Of a stretch of DNA of 64,000 nucleotides, positions 42,301-51,339 are shown one piece after another. Each line of letters starts with the position of its first letter. Positions within the stretch are counted from its first letter, which is position 1. Source of the DNA: UBA1756 sp045627805 (GTDB taxonomy: Bacteria > Bacteroidota > Bacteroidia > Bacteroidales > WCHB1-69); contig JAZQOJ010000201.1 in the NCBI GenBank assembly GCA_045627805.1, forward strand, positions 90,593 through 154,592, given 5' to 3'. The notes below the pieces were generated by a model. It saw nothing but the letters and a program-made list of their open reading frames with translations, was not told the DNA's origin and made no database searches. The position numbers were made by a program, and so were the translations under genes.

Positions 42301-43114
42301 CAACTATCTCATCGAGGAAAGAAATCTTACCGCACAGATGATGCGTAAGAAATTCGACTTGACGATTGGTTACGAGCTGCCGAATGGCGTTTTGCAGATT
42401 GCGAAGGTCTATATCGCCAACAAGCGTAAATTGCGTATTGGTGACAAGATGGCAGGTCGTCACGGTAACAAGGGTATTGTGGCGAAGATTGTCAAGGAAG
42501 AGGATATGCCGTTCTTGGCTGACGGAACTCCCGTTGACATCGTGCTGAACCCGCTGGGCGTACCTTCCCGTATGAACCTCGGTCAGATTTACGAGACCGT
42601 TTTGGGCTGGGCAGGTAAGAAACTCGGTATGAAGTTCGCCACCCCGATTTTCGATGGAGCAAGTATCGATCAAATTAACGATTATATGGCCAAGGCAGGC
42701 CTGCCGGCGAACGGCAGCGTGGACTTGTACGATGGCGGAACTGGCGAAAAGTTCCACCAGAAGGTCACCGTGGGTTACATCTATATGATTAAGTTGCACC
42801 ATATGGTTGACGACAAGATGCACGCACGTTCCATCGGACCTTACTCTATGATCACCCAGCAACCTCTCGGAGGTAAGGCACAGTTCGGTGGCCAGCGTTT
42901 TGGTGAAATGGAAGTTTGGGCTATTGAGGCCTTCGGCGCGGCCAACGTGCTGCAAGAAATCCTGACTGTGAAGTCTGATGACGTTGTCGGCAGATCGAAA
43001 GCTTACGAGGCAATCGTGAAGGGCGACGTGATGCCACAGTCTGGTTTGCCGGAATCCTTCAACGTGTTGGTAAACGAGTTGAGAGGTCTGAACTTGAACG
43101 TAAAATTTGATTAG
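39308..43114 (+). CDS. rpoB: RNA polymerase beta subunit
   Basis: 1268 aa. The start is TTG at 39308: the first residues ([28 protein letters not shown]) match the usual Bacteroidota N-terminus and no ATG fits. The rifampicin-region '[34 protein letters not shown]' is wild-type-like, and '[12 protein letters not shown]' and the C-terminal '[21 protein letters not shown]' are intact. Forms the catalytic core with RpoC. Confidence 0.98.
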   Translation: [1268 protein letters not shown]

Positions 43115-43137
43115 CAAAAAATAAAAATAACAGCAAT

Positions 43138-46100
43138 ATGGCTTTTAGAAAAGATACGAATACCCGTAAGGAATTTTCATCCATCACGATTAGCCTCGCA
43201 TCTCCAGAACAGATTCTGGAGCAGTCGCACGGTGAAGTGACCAAACCGGAGACGATCAACTATAGAACGTACAAGCCGGATCGCGATGGACTTTTCTGCG
43301 AAAAGATATTCGGTCCCACGAAAGACTGGGAATGTAATTGCGGTAAATATAAGAGAATCAGATATAAAGGTGTAGTTTGCGACCGTTGCGGTGTGGAAGT
43401 TACCGAGCGCAAGGTTCGTCGTGAACGTATGGGTCACATCCAGTTGACCGTGCCCGTAGTACACGTTTGGTTCGTCAAGAAAATCGCTGCTCTGTTGGGC
43501 ATCCAAACCAAACAGCTGGAGTCGGTTATCTACTATTCCAACTTCATCGTCGTCCAGCCGGGTGAAGCTGAAGGTATGGAAATCGCTGCAATTGATAAAG
43601 ATGGCGAAAAGAAGACCACCAAGAAGGACGAAAAGAAATTGAAACGTCTCTCCTTGCTTTCTGAAGAACAATATTTTGACATTCTGGAACAGCTTGGCGA
43701 TGAGAACCGCCGTTTGGAAAACAGCGACCCGCGCAAGTTCATTGCCAAGATGGGTGCTGAAGGGTTGTATGATTTGCTGGCCCAGATTGACTTGGAATCC
43801 GAGTCGCAGGCACTCCGCCACCAGGCCAACGAAGAAAAGAATTCACAGCAGAAGAAGGGCGACCTTCTGAAGCGTCTCCAGGTGTTTGAAGCGTTCCGCA
43901 CGGCCAACCAACGTATGGAAAACCGTCCGGAATGGATGGTTGTGAAGATCATCCCCGTAACGCCTCCCGACCTGAGACCGTTGCTGCCTTTGGACGGTGG
44001 CCGTTGGGCTGCTTCCGACTTGAACGAGTTGTATCGCCGCGTTATCATTCGTAACAACCGTTTGAAGAAACTGATTGAAATCAAGGCCCCCGACGTCATT
44101 CTCCGTAATGAGAAACGTATGTTGCAGGAAGCCGTTGATTCATTGTTCGATGGTTCCAAGAAGAGCGGAGCTGCTAAGACCGACAGCAGCCGCGCACAGA
44201 AGTCACTCTCCGACAGTTTGAAAGGAAAGCAGGGTCGTTTTCGTCAGAACTTGTTGGGTAAGCGTGTTGACTATTCAGGCCGTTCGGTTATCGTGGTCGG
44301 CCCCGAATTGCATATGAACGAGTGCGGTGTGCCGAAAGATATGGCCGCCGAGTTGTTCAAACCGTTCATCATCCGCAAGATTTTGGAAAGAGGCATTGTG
44401 AAAACAGTGAAATCAGCCAAGAAGATTGTGGAACGCAAGGACCCCATCATTTGGGATATTCTGGAAAATGTGTTGAAGGGACATCCAGTTCTTTTGAACC
44501 GTGCTCCTACTCTTCACCGTATCGGTATTCAGGCATTCCAGCCCCGTTTGGTAGAGGGTAAGGCAATCCGTTTGCACCCCTTGTGCTGTACCGCTTTCAA
44601 TGCTGACTTCGATGGTGACCAGATGGCTATTCACGTTCCGCTTGGAAATGCGGCCGTTATGGAAGCCCAGATGCTGATGTTGGCATCTCACAATATTTTG
44701 AACCCCGCTAATGGTGCGCCTATCACGGTGCCGTCGCAGGATATGGTTTTGGGTTTGTATTACATTACCAAACCTTTGAAATCAACTCCCGAAATGAAAG
44801 TGGCGGGCGAAGGAATGACTTTCTATTCCCCCGAAGAAGTCATCATCGCTTACAACGAGAAAAAGGTGCATTTGAATGCCACCATTCGTTGCAAAGTGAA
44901 CCTGAATGGCGATGGCAAGGAAGAATTGATTGAAACCACGGTGGGTAGAATCATTTTCAACCAGGTGGTTCCGAGCAATTACGGATACATCAACAAGCTT
45001 CTCACCAAGAAAGCACTGCGTGGCATCATCGCTTCCGTTTTGGCGAAGTGTGGCAATGCCGCTACGGTGAAGTTCCTGGACGACATTATGGGTCTCGGTT
45101 ACCGTATGGCTTTCGTGGGCGGTCTGTCATTCAGCTTGGGCGACGTTTTGGTGCCGCAGCAGAAGGCGACCCTCATTGCGCAAGCGAAAGAGGAAATTGA
45201 GGAAATCCGTCAGAGCTATGAGTTGGGTTTCATTACCGATAACGAACGTTCCAACCAGACGAAAGACAAATGGTCGGCAACCAACCAGAAGCTGACCACA
45301 ATTCTGGTAAACGAGATTTCCACCGACCGTCAGGGTTTCAATCCGATCTTTATGATGTTGGATTCCGGAGCTCGTGGTTCTAAGGACCAGATTCGCCAGT
45401 TGGCTGGTATGCGTGGTTTGATGGCTAAACCTACCAAAGCGGGTGCTTCTGGTAGTGAAATTATTGAAAACCCGATTTTGTCAAACTTCAAAGAGGGTTT
45501 GTCGGTATATGAATACTTTATTTCTACGCACGGTGCTCGTAAGGGTTTGGCTGATACGGCTTTGAAGACCGCAGATGCTGGTTACCTTACCCGTCGTTTG
45601 GTGGATGTGGCGCACGATGTCATCATCACCGAGGCCGATTGTGGTACGTTGCGTGGCAAAACCATTGCTCCTATCAAGAAAAATGGTCAGATTACTGTTG
45701 GCATTGGCCAGCGTATTATCGGCCGTATTTCCTTGCACGATATTTATGATCCGCATACTGGCGAGATTTTGGTCAAGGCCGGTGACGAGATTAACGAAAA
45801 AGATGCCAAAACTATTGAGGAAATAGGAATCGAGGAAGTGGAAATCCGTTCGGTGCCCACTTGCGAGACGAAGCACGGTATCTGTCAGAAGTGCTACGGC
45901 CGCAACCTTGCTACCGGCAAACTGGTTCAGATTGGCGAAGCCGTTGGCGTTATCGCAGCACAGTCTATCGGTGAACCGGGTACTCAGCTGACCCTGCGTA
46001 CATTCCACACGGGTGGTGTTGCTGGCGGTGGTCAGGCCCAAGACGAGTTCAAAGCTACTGAAAACGGTATCATCAGCATCGATGAAATGAGAGCGCTGAA

Positions 46101-47475
46101 AAAACAGGATGAGGAAGGCAATGAATATTACATTGTAGTAAGCCGTGGTTCTGAAGTGAAAGTGATTGATGAGAAAACATCTACCACGCTTTGCTCTCAT
46201 ACCATTGATTACGGTTCTGCTTTGTATTACACTCACGGTCAGAAAGTGGAAAAAGGTGCTACCATTTGCAAATGGGATGCTCACAACTCCGTAATTCTTC
46301 CCGAAGTGGATGGTCGCATTCAGTTCAAGGATATGAAGGAAAATGTGACTTATCGTGTAGAGGAAAACTTGGAAACCAACTCAAAGGATGTCATCGTTAC
46401 CGAAAGCAAGAGCAAGACGATGCTTCCGTCGTTGGAAATTCTGGATGCAGATGGCGAACTGATCAAGTCGATTGGTCTGCCTGTGGGCGCCCGTATGTCG
46501 TACAACCTGTTGGAAGGCAATCCGGCCGTGAAGGCAACTGAAGTTCTGGCCAAGGTACCGAGAAGCATTCACAGTCAGGGCGATATCACCGGCGGTCTGC
46601 CGCGTGTTACCGAGTTGTTTGAAGCGCGTAACTCCTCCGACCCCGCCATCGTTTCCGAAATTGAAGGTACTGTCACCATTGATAAGAAGCCCAAACGTGG
46701 TAACCGTGTGGTCACCATCACTCCGAAAACGGGCAGCGAAGCCGATGCCAAGACTTATTCCATCTCCGCTTCAAAGCAGTTGTTGGTTCAAACGGGCGAC
46801 TATGTGAAGGTTTGTACGCCTTTGTGCGATGGTCCGATCACGCCGAACGACATTTTGAACATCCAGGGACCTGCTAAGGTTCAGGAATACATCATCAACG
46901 AAATTCAGGAAGTTTACCGTTTGCAGGGTGTGGAAATCAACGATAAGCACTTCGAGGTAATCATCCGCCAGATGATGCGCAAGATGGAAATCGACAAGGC
47001 CGGCGATACCCGTTTCTTGCAGGGCGACTTTGTGAACAAGGTTGACTTCCAGGAAGAAAACGACCGCATTTGGGAAATGAAGGTGGTTACGGATCCGGGC
47101 GACAGCGAAGTGTTCAACGCAGGTCAGATTATCACGGCCAAGCAGTTGCGCGATGAGAACTCCTTGCTGAAACGCCGCGACCAGAAGTTGGTTGAGGTGC
47201 GTGATGCACAGCCCGCGACTGGTCGTCAGGTGATGCAAGGTATCACCAAGGCCGCACTTCAGATTAGAAGCTTCATTTCGGCAGCTTCTTTCCAGGAAAC
47301 CACCAAGATCCTGACCAACGCGGCCATCGCTGCTGAACAGGACCACCTGCTCGGTTTGAAGGAAAATGTCATCATCGGTCACCTCATCCCCGCTGGAACG
47401 GGCTTGAAACGTTACCAAAACATTGAGGTCAGCTCAATGGAAGAGTACGAATCCCTGATGGCCTCCAAGAATTAA
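43138..47475 (+). CDS. rpoC: RNA polymerase beta' subunit
   Basis: 1445 aa. N-terminal zinc finger 'CNCGKYKRIRYKGVVCDRCGVE', catalytic 'NADFDGDQMAIHVPL', bridge helix and trigger-loop segments, and the second zinc site 'CETKHGICQKCYGRNL'. Full length, 23 nt after rpoB. Confidence 0.98.
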   Translation: MAFRKDTNTRKEFSSITISLASPEQILEQSHGEVTKPETINYRTYKPDRDGLFCEKIFGPTKDWECNCGKYKRIRYKGVVCDRCGVEVTERKVRRERMGHIQLTVPVVHVWFVKKIAALLGIQTKQLESVIYYSNFIVVQPGEAEGMEIAAIDKDGEKKTTKKDEKKLKRLSLLSEEQYFDILEQLGDENRRLENSDPRKFIAKMGAEGLYDLLAQIDLESESQALRHQANEEKNSQQKKGDLLKRLQVFEAFRTANQRMENRPEWMVVKIIPVTPPDLRPLLPLDGGRWAASDLNELYRRVIIRNNRLKKLIEIKAPDVILRNEKRMLQEAVDSLFDGSKKSGAAKTDSSRAQKSLSDSLKGKQGRFRQNLLGKRVDYSGRSVIVVGPELHMNECGVPKDMAAELFKPFIIRKILERGIVKTVKSAKKIVERKDPIIWDILENVLKGHPVLLNRAPTLHRIGIQAFQPRLVEGKAIRLHPLCCTAFNADFDGDQMAIHVPLGNAAVMEAQMLMLASHNILNPANGAPITVPSQDMVLGLYYITKPLKSTPEMKVAGEGMTFYSPEEVIIAYNEKKVHLNATIRCKVNLNGDGKEELIETTVGRIIFNQVVPSNYGYINKLLTKKALRGIIASVLAKCGNAATVKFLDDIMGLGYRMAFVGGLSFSLGDVLVPQQKATLIAQAKEEIEEIRQSYELGFITDNERSNQTKDKWSATNQKLTTILVNEISTDRQGFNPIFMMLDSGARGSKDQIRQLAGMRGLMAKPTKAGASGSEIIENPILSNFKEGLSVYEYFISTHGARKGLADTALKTADAGYLTRRLVDVAHDVIITEADCGTLRGKTIAPIKKNGQITVGIGQRIIGRISLHDIYDPHTGEILVKAGDEINEKDAKTIEEIGIEEVEIRSVPTCETKHGICQKCYGRNLATGKLVQIGEAVGVIAAQSIGEPGTQLTLRTFHTGGVAGGGQAQDEFKATENGIISIDEMRALKKQDEEGNEYYIVVSRGSEVKVIDEKTSTTLCSHTIDYGSALYYTHGQKVEKGATICKWDAHNSVILPEVDGRIQFKDMKENVTYRVEENLETNSKDVIVTESKSKTMLPSLEILDADGELIKSIGLPVGARMSYNLLEGNPAVKATEVLAKVPRSIHSQGDITGGLPRVTELFEARNSSDPAIVSEIEGTVTIDKKPKRGNRVVTITPKTGSEADAKTYSISASKQLLVQTGDYVKVCTPLCDGPITPNDILNIQGPAKVQEYIINEIQEVYRLQGVEINDKHFEVIIRQMMRKMEIDKAGDTRFLQGDFVNKVDFQEENDRIWEMKVVTDPGDSEVFNAGQIITAKQLRDENSLLKRRDQKLVEVRDAQPATGRQVMQGITKAALQIRSFISAASFQETTKILTNAAIAAEQDHLLGLKENVIIGHLIPAGTGLKRYQNIEVSSMEEYESLMASKN

Positions 47476-47486
47476 TCATAACCCTA

Positions 47487-47515
47487 AAGGTCGGCCGAAA
47501 CGCCGACCTTTTTTC
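47487..47515 (+). terminator. Hairpin terminator after rpoC
   Basis: AAGGTCGG-ccgaaacg-CCGACCTT stem followed by T-run. It lies before the DUF3467 gene, which is then read by partial read-through or its own start. Confidence 0.85.
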
Positions 47516-47528
47516 AAATTTTTGCAAT

Positions 47529-47846
47529 ATGAACGAACCCAAAGGAAAACAATTAGACATTAATATGAGCGAGGAAGTCGCTCAAGGCAAGTATTCCAAT
47601 ATGGCCATCATTTCCCACAACGACAATGAGTTTTGTGTGGATTTTCTGAATGTGCTGCCTGGCGTGCCGAAGGGAATTGTAACTTCCCGCATCATTATGA
47701 CGCCTCGCAATGCCAAACGCCTGCTGAACGCGTTGAGAGACAATGTGCGCAACTTCGAGGAGAACTTCGGGGTTATTGATGATCCAAACGGTGCTAATGG
47801 CGGAGGCCGAATGCCTATAATTGGCGGTGATGGTGGTCTTGCCTAA
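47529..47846 (+). CDS. DUF3467 family protein
   Basis: 105 aa. 'GKYSNMAIISHNDNEFCVDFLNVLPGVPKGIVTSRIIMTPRNAKRLLNAL' is the DUF3467 pattern; the gene follows rpoC in many Bacteroidota. Small beta-alpha protein, function unknown, possibly linked to transcription by its place. Confidence 0.88.
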   Translation: MNEPKGKQLDINMSEEVAQGKYSNMAIISHNDNEFCVDFLNVLPGVPKGIVTSRIIMTPRNAKRLLNALRDNVRNFEENFGVIDDPNGANGGGRMPIIGGDGGLA

Positions 47847-47866
47847 TCGTTTCCGTACTCCAAAGG

Positions 47867-47902
47867 AAAGCATTGGACTTGATGAGGTTCAATGCTTTTT
47901 TT
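47867..47902 (+). terminator. Terminator of the rpoBC-DUF3467 operon
   Basis: AAAGCATTG / CAATGCTTT stem with a 14-nt loop and T-run, 20 nt after the DUF3467 stop. Confidence 0.85.
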
Positions 47903-47908
47903 GTGATC

Positions 47909-48104
47909 ATTTCCTTGAAATTTCCTGCGCATTTCCTCTATCACGCCGCAGGCGGCATTCGTCCATTTCACCATTCGGCCCTTCATCCATCCAATTAACC
48001 GTTTAACCGACGTTAACCGTTTCCACGTCTCATAATTCTCTTTATCGGAAGATCCTAAAATTTTTCAGCGTACAAATCAGCAAGACTAAAAGGGATTATT
48101 CTGA
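47909..48104. repeat. Dispersed intergenic repeat, copy A
   Basis: No gene in 47847-48146. The stretch holds three linked parts: a phased array (on the minus strand AGGAAATGCGC, AGGAAATTTCA, AGGAAATGATC, 11 bp each) with a GCCGC-rich palindrome CGCCGCAGGCGGC; a CCGTTTAACCGACGTTAACCG part; and a TATCGGAAGATCCTAAAA part. Parts recur at 62748-62815, 62953-63136 (inverted) and 63271-63343. Confidence 0.8.
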
Positions 48105-48146
48105 AAATATTTAGCGGGAAGCAGTAAAATTCTGATTTTCTGTTAG

Positions 48147-48740
48147 TTATTGATAATACTTTTCAATTCCGCCGTAGCCCATAATCCGTTTCCCCTCTTT
48201 TGTTTTGCTGACGAAGTTGGCGAGTCTTTTTTGAAACTCAGCGGGCCGCTGACGAGCTGCATCAATGTAGGCGATGCGGATGCGGCGGTAGGGCTCTGCG
48301 AATTGCTGATAATTGTGCCACGTTTCGGTATCTTTGCGTAGCTCCGCTAAAATGTCGTTGGGAAACACGAACGGCTTGCGGATGATGGGCTGCACTGCTG
48401 AAAGGACTTTAGGGTGGATGAGCCCTTGTTTTTCGAGCCAGATGAGCCGCTCAATGTTGGGCCGGGAAAACGCGCTCCCTTTCCGGCGCGGGGTGAAGCG
48501 GCGGGTGGCGTGCGCGTTGTCGAGTTTGCCGGCAACTCCGTCAATCCAGCCAAAGCAGAGCGCTTCTTCTACGGCATCGTTGTACGAAATGCTCTCCTCG
48601 TTCGCCGATTTCAAGGGGAACACGAGGAAAACTTCCGTTTCCGTCTCAAAATGGTCGGCGAGCCACTGCCTCCATTCCGAGCGATTGAGGGCGCGGAAGA
48701 TTGGACGGATTTTCGGAGCTGGATTGGCGGCTGGGGGCAT
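48147..48740 (-). CDS. YdeI/OmdA-family protein
   Basis: 197 aa from the ATG at 48740 (a longer frame extends into the divergent gene and is not used). 'RALNRSEWRQWLADHFETETEVFLVFPLK', 'YNDAVEEALCFGWIDGVAGKLDNAHATRRFTPRRKGSAFSRPNIERL' is the signature of the YdeI/OmpD-associated (OmdA) family, often linked with resistance to antimicrobial peptides or bacteriocins. Soluble, biochemical role not established. Convergent with rpoC, divergent from 48861. Confidence 0.85.
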   Translation of the reverse strand: MPPAANPAPKIRPIFRALNRSEWRQWLADHFETETEVFLVFPLKSANEESISYNDAVEEALCFGWIDGVAGKLDNAHATRRFTPRRKGSAFSRPNIERLIWLEKQGLIHPKVLSAVQPIIRKPFVFPNDILAELRKDTETWHNYQQFAEPYRRIRIAYIDAARQRPAEFQKRLANFVSKTKEGKRIMGYGGIEKYYQ

Positions 48741-48860
48741 TGGTTGTGATTTTTTAGCAAATTTTAGAAATATTAAATATGAATGCAAAAATAAGGGAAA
48801 AGGACTAAACAAGGAATATTTTGCCGTTCTCTTTTTTGCTATTTTTGCACAAAAAATGAA

Positions 48861-49430
48861 ATGAAGATGGAGCAGCCGGAAATCATCGCATTGCGCAAGG
48901 CCGTGGAGGCCACCATTCCAAGAAAAATCAAGACACCTTACGACTTCAACTACTTGGCGGGAGCCATTATGGAGCGCACGAAGGAGATGCTTTCCGAAAC
49001 CACTTTGAAGCGGGTGTGGGGCTATATCGACGGCTACGACACCATTCGTCAGCACACGTTGCAGGTGCTGGCGCGCTTTGCCGGCTATGAGAGTTACGAG
49101 GATTTTTACGCTCATTTCATTGCCACGAGCGATTCTGCGGTGGTGGCGGGACAGTCGGTGCAGTGCGAACAGTTGGAGACAGGCGCGAAAGTGCGTTTCG
49201 CGTGGCTGCCCGACCGCGAGTGCGTGGCCGAGTTCCTCGGCGGACAGCGTTTCCGCGTGGTTTCCACCGCCAACACCCAACTGCACCTCGGCGACTGTTT
49301 CTGCACGCCTCTGTTCATCTTGGGCGAACCGCTCTATCTGCACAACATCGAGCGCGACGGCAAGCCACTGCCCACTTATGTGGTTGGCAAAAAGTCGGGA
49401 CTTACCGCGGTGGAGGTGATGTCTTGTTGA
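48861..49430 (+). CDS. Bacteroidota protein of unknown function with HTH-like N-terminus
   Basis: 189 aa. 'LSETTLKRVWGYIDGYDTIRQHTLQVLARFAGYESYEDF' (residues ~45-85) resembles a widespread Bacteroidota N-terminal module that looks DNA-binding (TLKR-x-WGY ... TL-x-x-LARF-x-GY). The C-terminal ~90 residues are beta-rich ('LETGAKVRFAWLPDRECVAEFLG'). Possibly a transcription regulator. Divergent from the YdeI-like gene. Confidence 0.6.
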   Translation: MKMEQPEIIALRKAVEATIPRKIKTPYDFNYLAGAIMERTKEMLSETTLKRVWGYIDGYDTIRQHTLQVLARFAGYESYEDFYAHFIATSDSAVVAGQSVQCEQLETGAKVRFAWLPDRECVAEFLGGQRFRVVSTANTQLHLGDCFCTPLFILGEPLYLHNIERDGKPLPTYVVGKKSGLTAVEVMSC

Positions 49431-49496
49431 AAGAGGGTAGGAGTTAGGATTGAGAGGGCTTTTTCAATAGGATTACAGTGCGTAAAAATCGATAAC

Positions 49497-50123
49497 TCAG
49501 CAGGACTTGAGCTCTGACAGCCATTTCGCAACAACAGAAACGGCAATCTCCACGGCTTTTGCCATATCTTCCAGATTCATAGATGCCTTCTTTGGTTTGT
49601 CAATCACTTGGCAAGGCATATATGGCAAATGGATGAATCCCGCCAACATTGGATTGCTTTCGGTAGCGGAAATATGCAAAGCCGTGTACATCACACTATT
49701 GCAAACAAACGTACCCGCCGAATTTGAGATTTCGGCAGGAATACCAGCATCTACGACAGTCAGCTTCATCTGTTTTATAGGCAACGTGCTGAAATATGCC
49801 GCAGGGCCGCCCTCGACAACTTGGAGGTCGGTGGGCTGGAATCCGTCATTGTCGGGCTTTTGGGAGTCGGCTACATTAAGTGCCACACGTTCAAAATTTA
49901 CCGCAGACCGTCCGCCCGCCTGACCAACTGAAATCACCACATCGGGACAGTGGAGACGGATAGCTTCGGCAATTTTTTGCTGTGCGCTCACAAAAGAAAC
50001 TGGCAAACAGCATTTTACGATTTCGCAATCGCTCATTATGTTGGGTAATCTTTTTACGACCTCCCACGACGGATTGACTTTTTCTCCGCCAAATGGCTCA
50101 AAACCAGAAATCAGCAGTTTCAT
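49497..50123 (-). CDS. pcp: Pyroglutamyl-peptidase I
   Basis: 208 aa. 'SGFEPFGGEKVNPS' N-terminus and catalytic triad Glu79 ('NFERVALNVAD'), Cys141 ('GTFVCNSVMY') and His165 ('AGFIHLPYMP'). Removes N-terminal pyroglutamate from peptides. It overlaps the upstream peptidase gene by 4 nt, so the two are co-translated. Confidence 0.93.
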   Translation of the reverse strand: MKLLISGFEPFGGEKVNPSWEVVKRLPNIMSDCEIVKCCLPVSFVSAQQKIAEAIRLHCPDVVISVGQAGGRSAVNFERVALNVADSQKPDNDGFQPTDLQVVEGGPAAYFSTLPIKQMKLTVVDAGIPAEISNSAGTFVCNSVMYTALHISATESNPMLAGFIHLPYMPCQVIDKPKKASMNLEDMAKAVEIAVSVVAKWLSELKSC

Positions 50124-50848
50124 ATCGTTTCCAGTATCTTTTTTACAAAAGAAAAACTATTTTGAAGTTCGTTAAAAAGTGCGTATTCCTCTGGCTTATG
50201 GGCATTGTAATAACCACAACTGATGTTGCAACAAGGAATTTCCAAGCCACGCTGCTTCAGATGCACAACATCGGTTACGCCGCCCTCAACCGGAGAAAAG
50301 CCATATCGCCGCAGTATTTCTTGCGGGATGAAATCATCCTCGCACAAACGAGTCTGATATTTGGTATTGAATGTCACCAAGTCGCTGGCACCTTTCCTAT
50401 CGCATTGCAACACGTATTTCACATCGTTAAAAAAGGCAAGGTCGCAGTCATCGGAGCCGTGCCGGTAGCCCTCGTAATCGCCTTTTTCTTCACGGACGAA
50501 GAGCGCAACTTTCAGGGCTTCCATCTGTTCAAGTAATCGGATTGCAATCCACACGCCATTTTTATCATCTGCGCCTACTCCAACCTGCTCTTGCAAGTGC
50601 TCATCAAGGGCATAAATCTTATTGCCATCAGCCAGCACTTTGCGGGCAACTGGCTCGTGCACTTCATCCAAATGCGCAGCTACGCAAGGATAACTATTAG
50701 ATATTCCTTTGGTAATCAATATATTACCATAAGCATCTTCTTCAATATGAAGACGCAAATCGGATAATTGTCCAAGCACAAAGCGTTTGATTTCGTCTTC
50801 GTGGCCCGACTTGCTGTTGATGGAATACAATTGTGTGAGGAGGTGCAT
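50120..50848 (-). CDS. M20/M42-type metallopeptidase
   Basis: 242 aa. 'SINSKSGHEDEIKRFV' N-terminus; zinc-ligand signatures 'CVAAHLDEVHEP' (HxD) and 'GVGADDKNGVWIAIRLLEQ' (D), then 'VREEKGDYEGYRHGS' with catalytic Glu pair, and a late His. Shorter than most M20 enzymes, lacking a large dimerisation lid. A peptide-degrading partner for Pcp. A 24-codon fragment of its 5' end is duplicated at 55508-55581. Confidence 0.75.
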   Translation of the reverse strand: MHLLTQLYSINSKSGHEDEIKRFVLGQLSDLRLHIEEDAYGNILITKGISNSYPCVAAHLDEVHEPVARKVLADGNKIYALDEHLQEQVGVGADDKNGVWIAIRLLEQMEALKVALFVREEKGDYEGYRHGSDDCDLAFFNDVKYVLQCDRKGASDLVTFNTKYQTRLCEDDFIPQEILRRYGFSPVEGGVTDVVHLKQRGLEIPCCNISCGYYNAHKPEEYALFNELQNSFSFVKKILETI

Positions 50849-51279
50849 ACTTAATCTTTATAAAACTCGTAACCATAATCTTTCCCTGCAATACGCGTCG
50901 TAAGTTCCTTTGAGGGTTCAAGGTCGGTTATCCCAGCAAAATGTTTGTTGAATGCTTGTGCCATTGTCTGACTAATTTGCAAAGAACGGAAATCCCAACA
51001 AGTTACACTCCAAGCTATTCGGATTGTGAAGGCATTTGCATTAGGATTGATATGCCGAGCAATGTTCTTCGGAGAATGTCCCGTATGAAATTTCTGTCTA
51101 TCACTGTCCAAATCGTACTTTTCTTTAATTTGCTGTACCAAATCACGATACAAGCCATCAAAACGCTTGGTATCCTGAATAGTTATGTTGGGATCATCAT
51201 ACGTCTCATCGCCTTTTTGTGTGCCTATGATGTAATGGATTTGTGTAGGGTAAACCGGCTCCTGACCACCGCTGGCGGC
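50775..51279. repeat. Left copy of a ~505-bp direct repeat flanking the 51-55 kb island
   Basis: It spans the 5' end of the M20 peptidase gene and the 3' end of the ion-channel gene. Partner: 55508-56011. Homology starts at AGCACAAAGCG and fades near CTGGCGG. The C-terminal 63 channel residues are identical between copies, while 9 of the preceding 37 differ. Confidence 0.9.
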
Positions 51280-51285
51280 GGGACT
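50851..51285 (-). pseudogene. 3' fragment of the ion-channel gene
   Basis: About 145 codons homologous to the end of the 55584-57302 product, from 'SGGQEPVYPTQIHYIIG' to 'GYEFYKD'. The 5' three quarters, including all membrane helices, is missing. A 100-codon frame from an ATG at 51153 is still open, but no promoter or membrane part remains. It is the breakpoint relic of the island insertion. Confidence 0.88.
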
Positions 51286-51299
51286 TAATGATTATGAAA

Positions 51300-51327
51300 A
51301 CGGGCGGCTGATTCAACGGCCGCCCGT
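51300..51327 (-). terminator. Terminator of the island operon
   Basis: ACGGGCGGC / GCCGCCCGT stem with 10-nt loop, followed on the minus strand by TTTTC. It lies just after the stop of the 51340 gene and at the left edge of the island. Confidence 0.75.
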
Positions 51328-51339
51328 AGTAACTTCTTA

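Noticed and set aside
42248..43117. 289-codon open frame antisense to rpoB
   Set aside because: Shadow of the highly conserved rpoB reading frame; His/Leu/Val-rich like other antisense frames here.
48741..49343. Long upstream extension of the YdeI-like frame on the minus strand
   Set aside because: It is antisense to the 48861-49430 gene; the family N-terminus starts at 48740.
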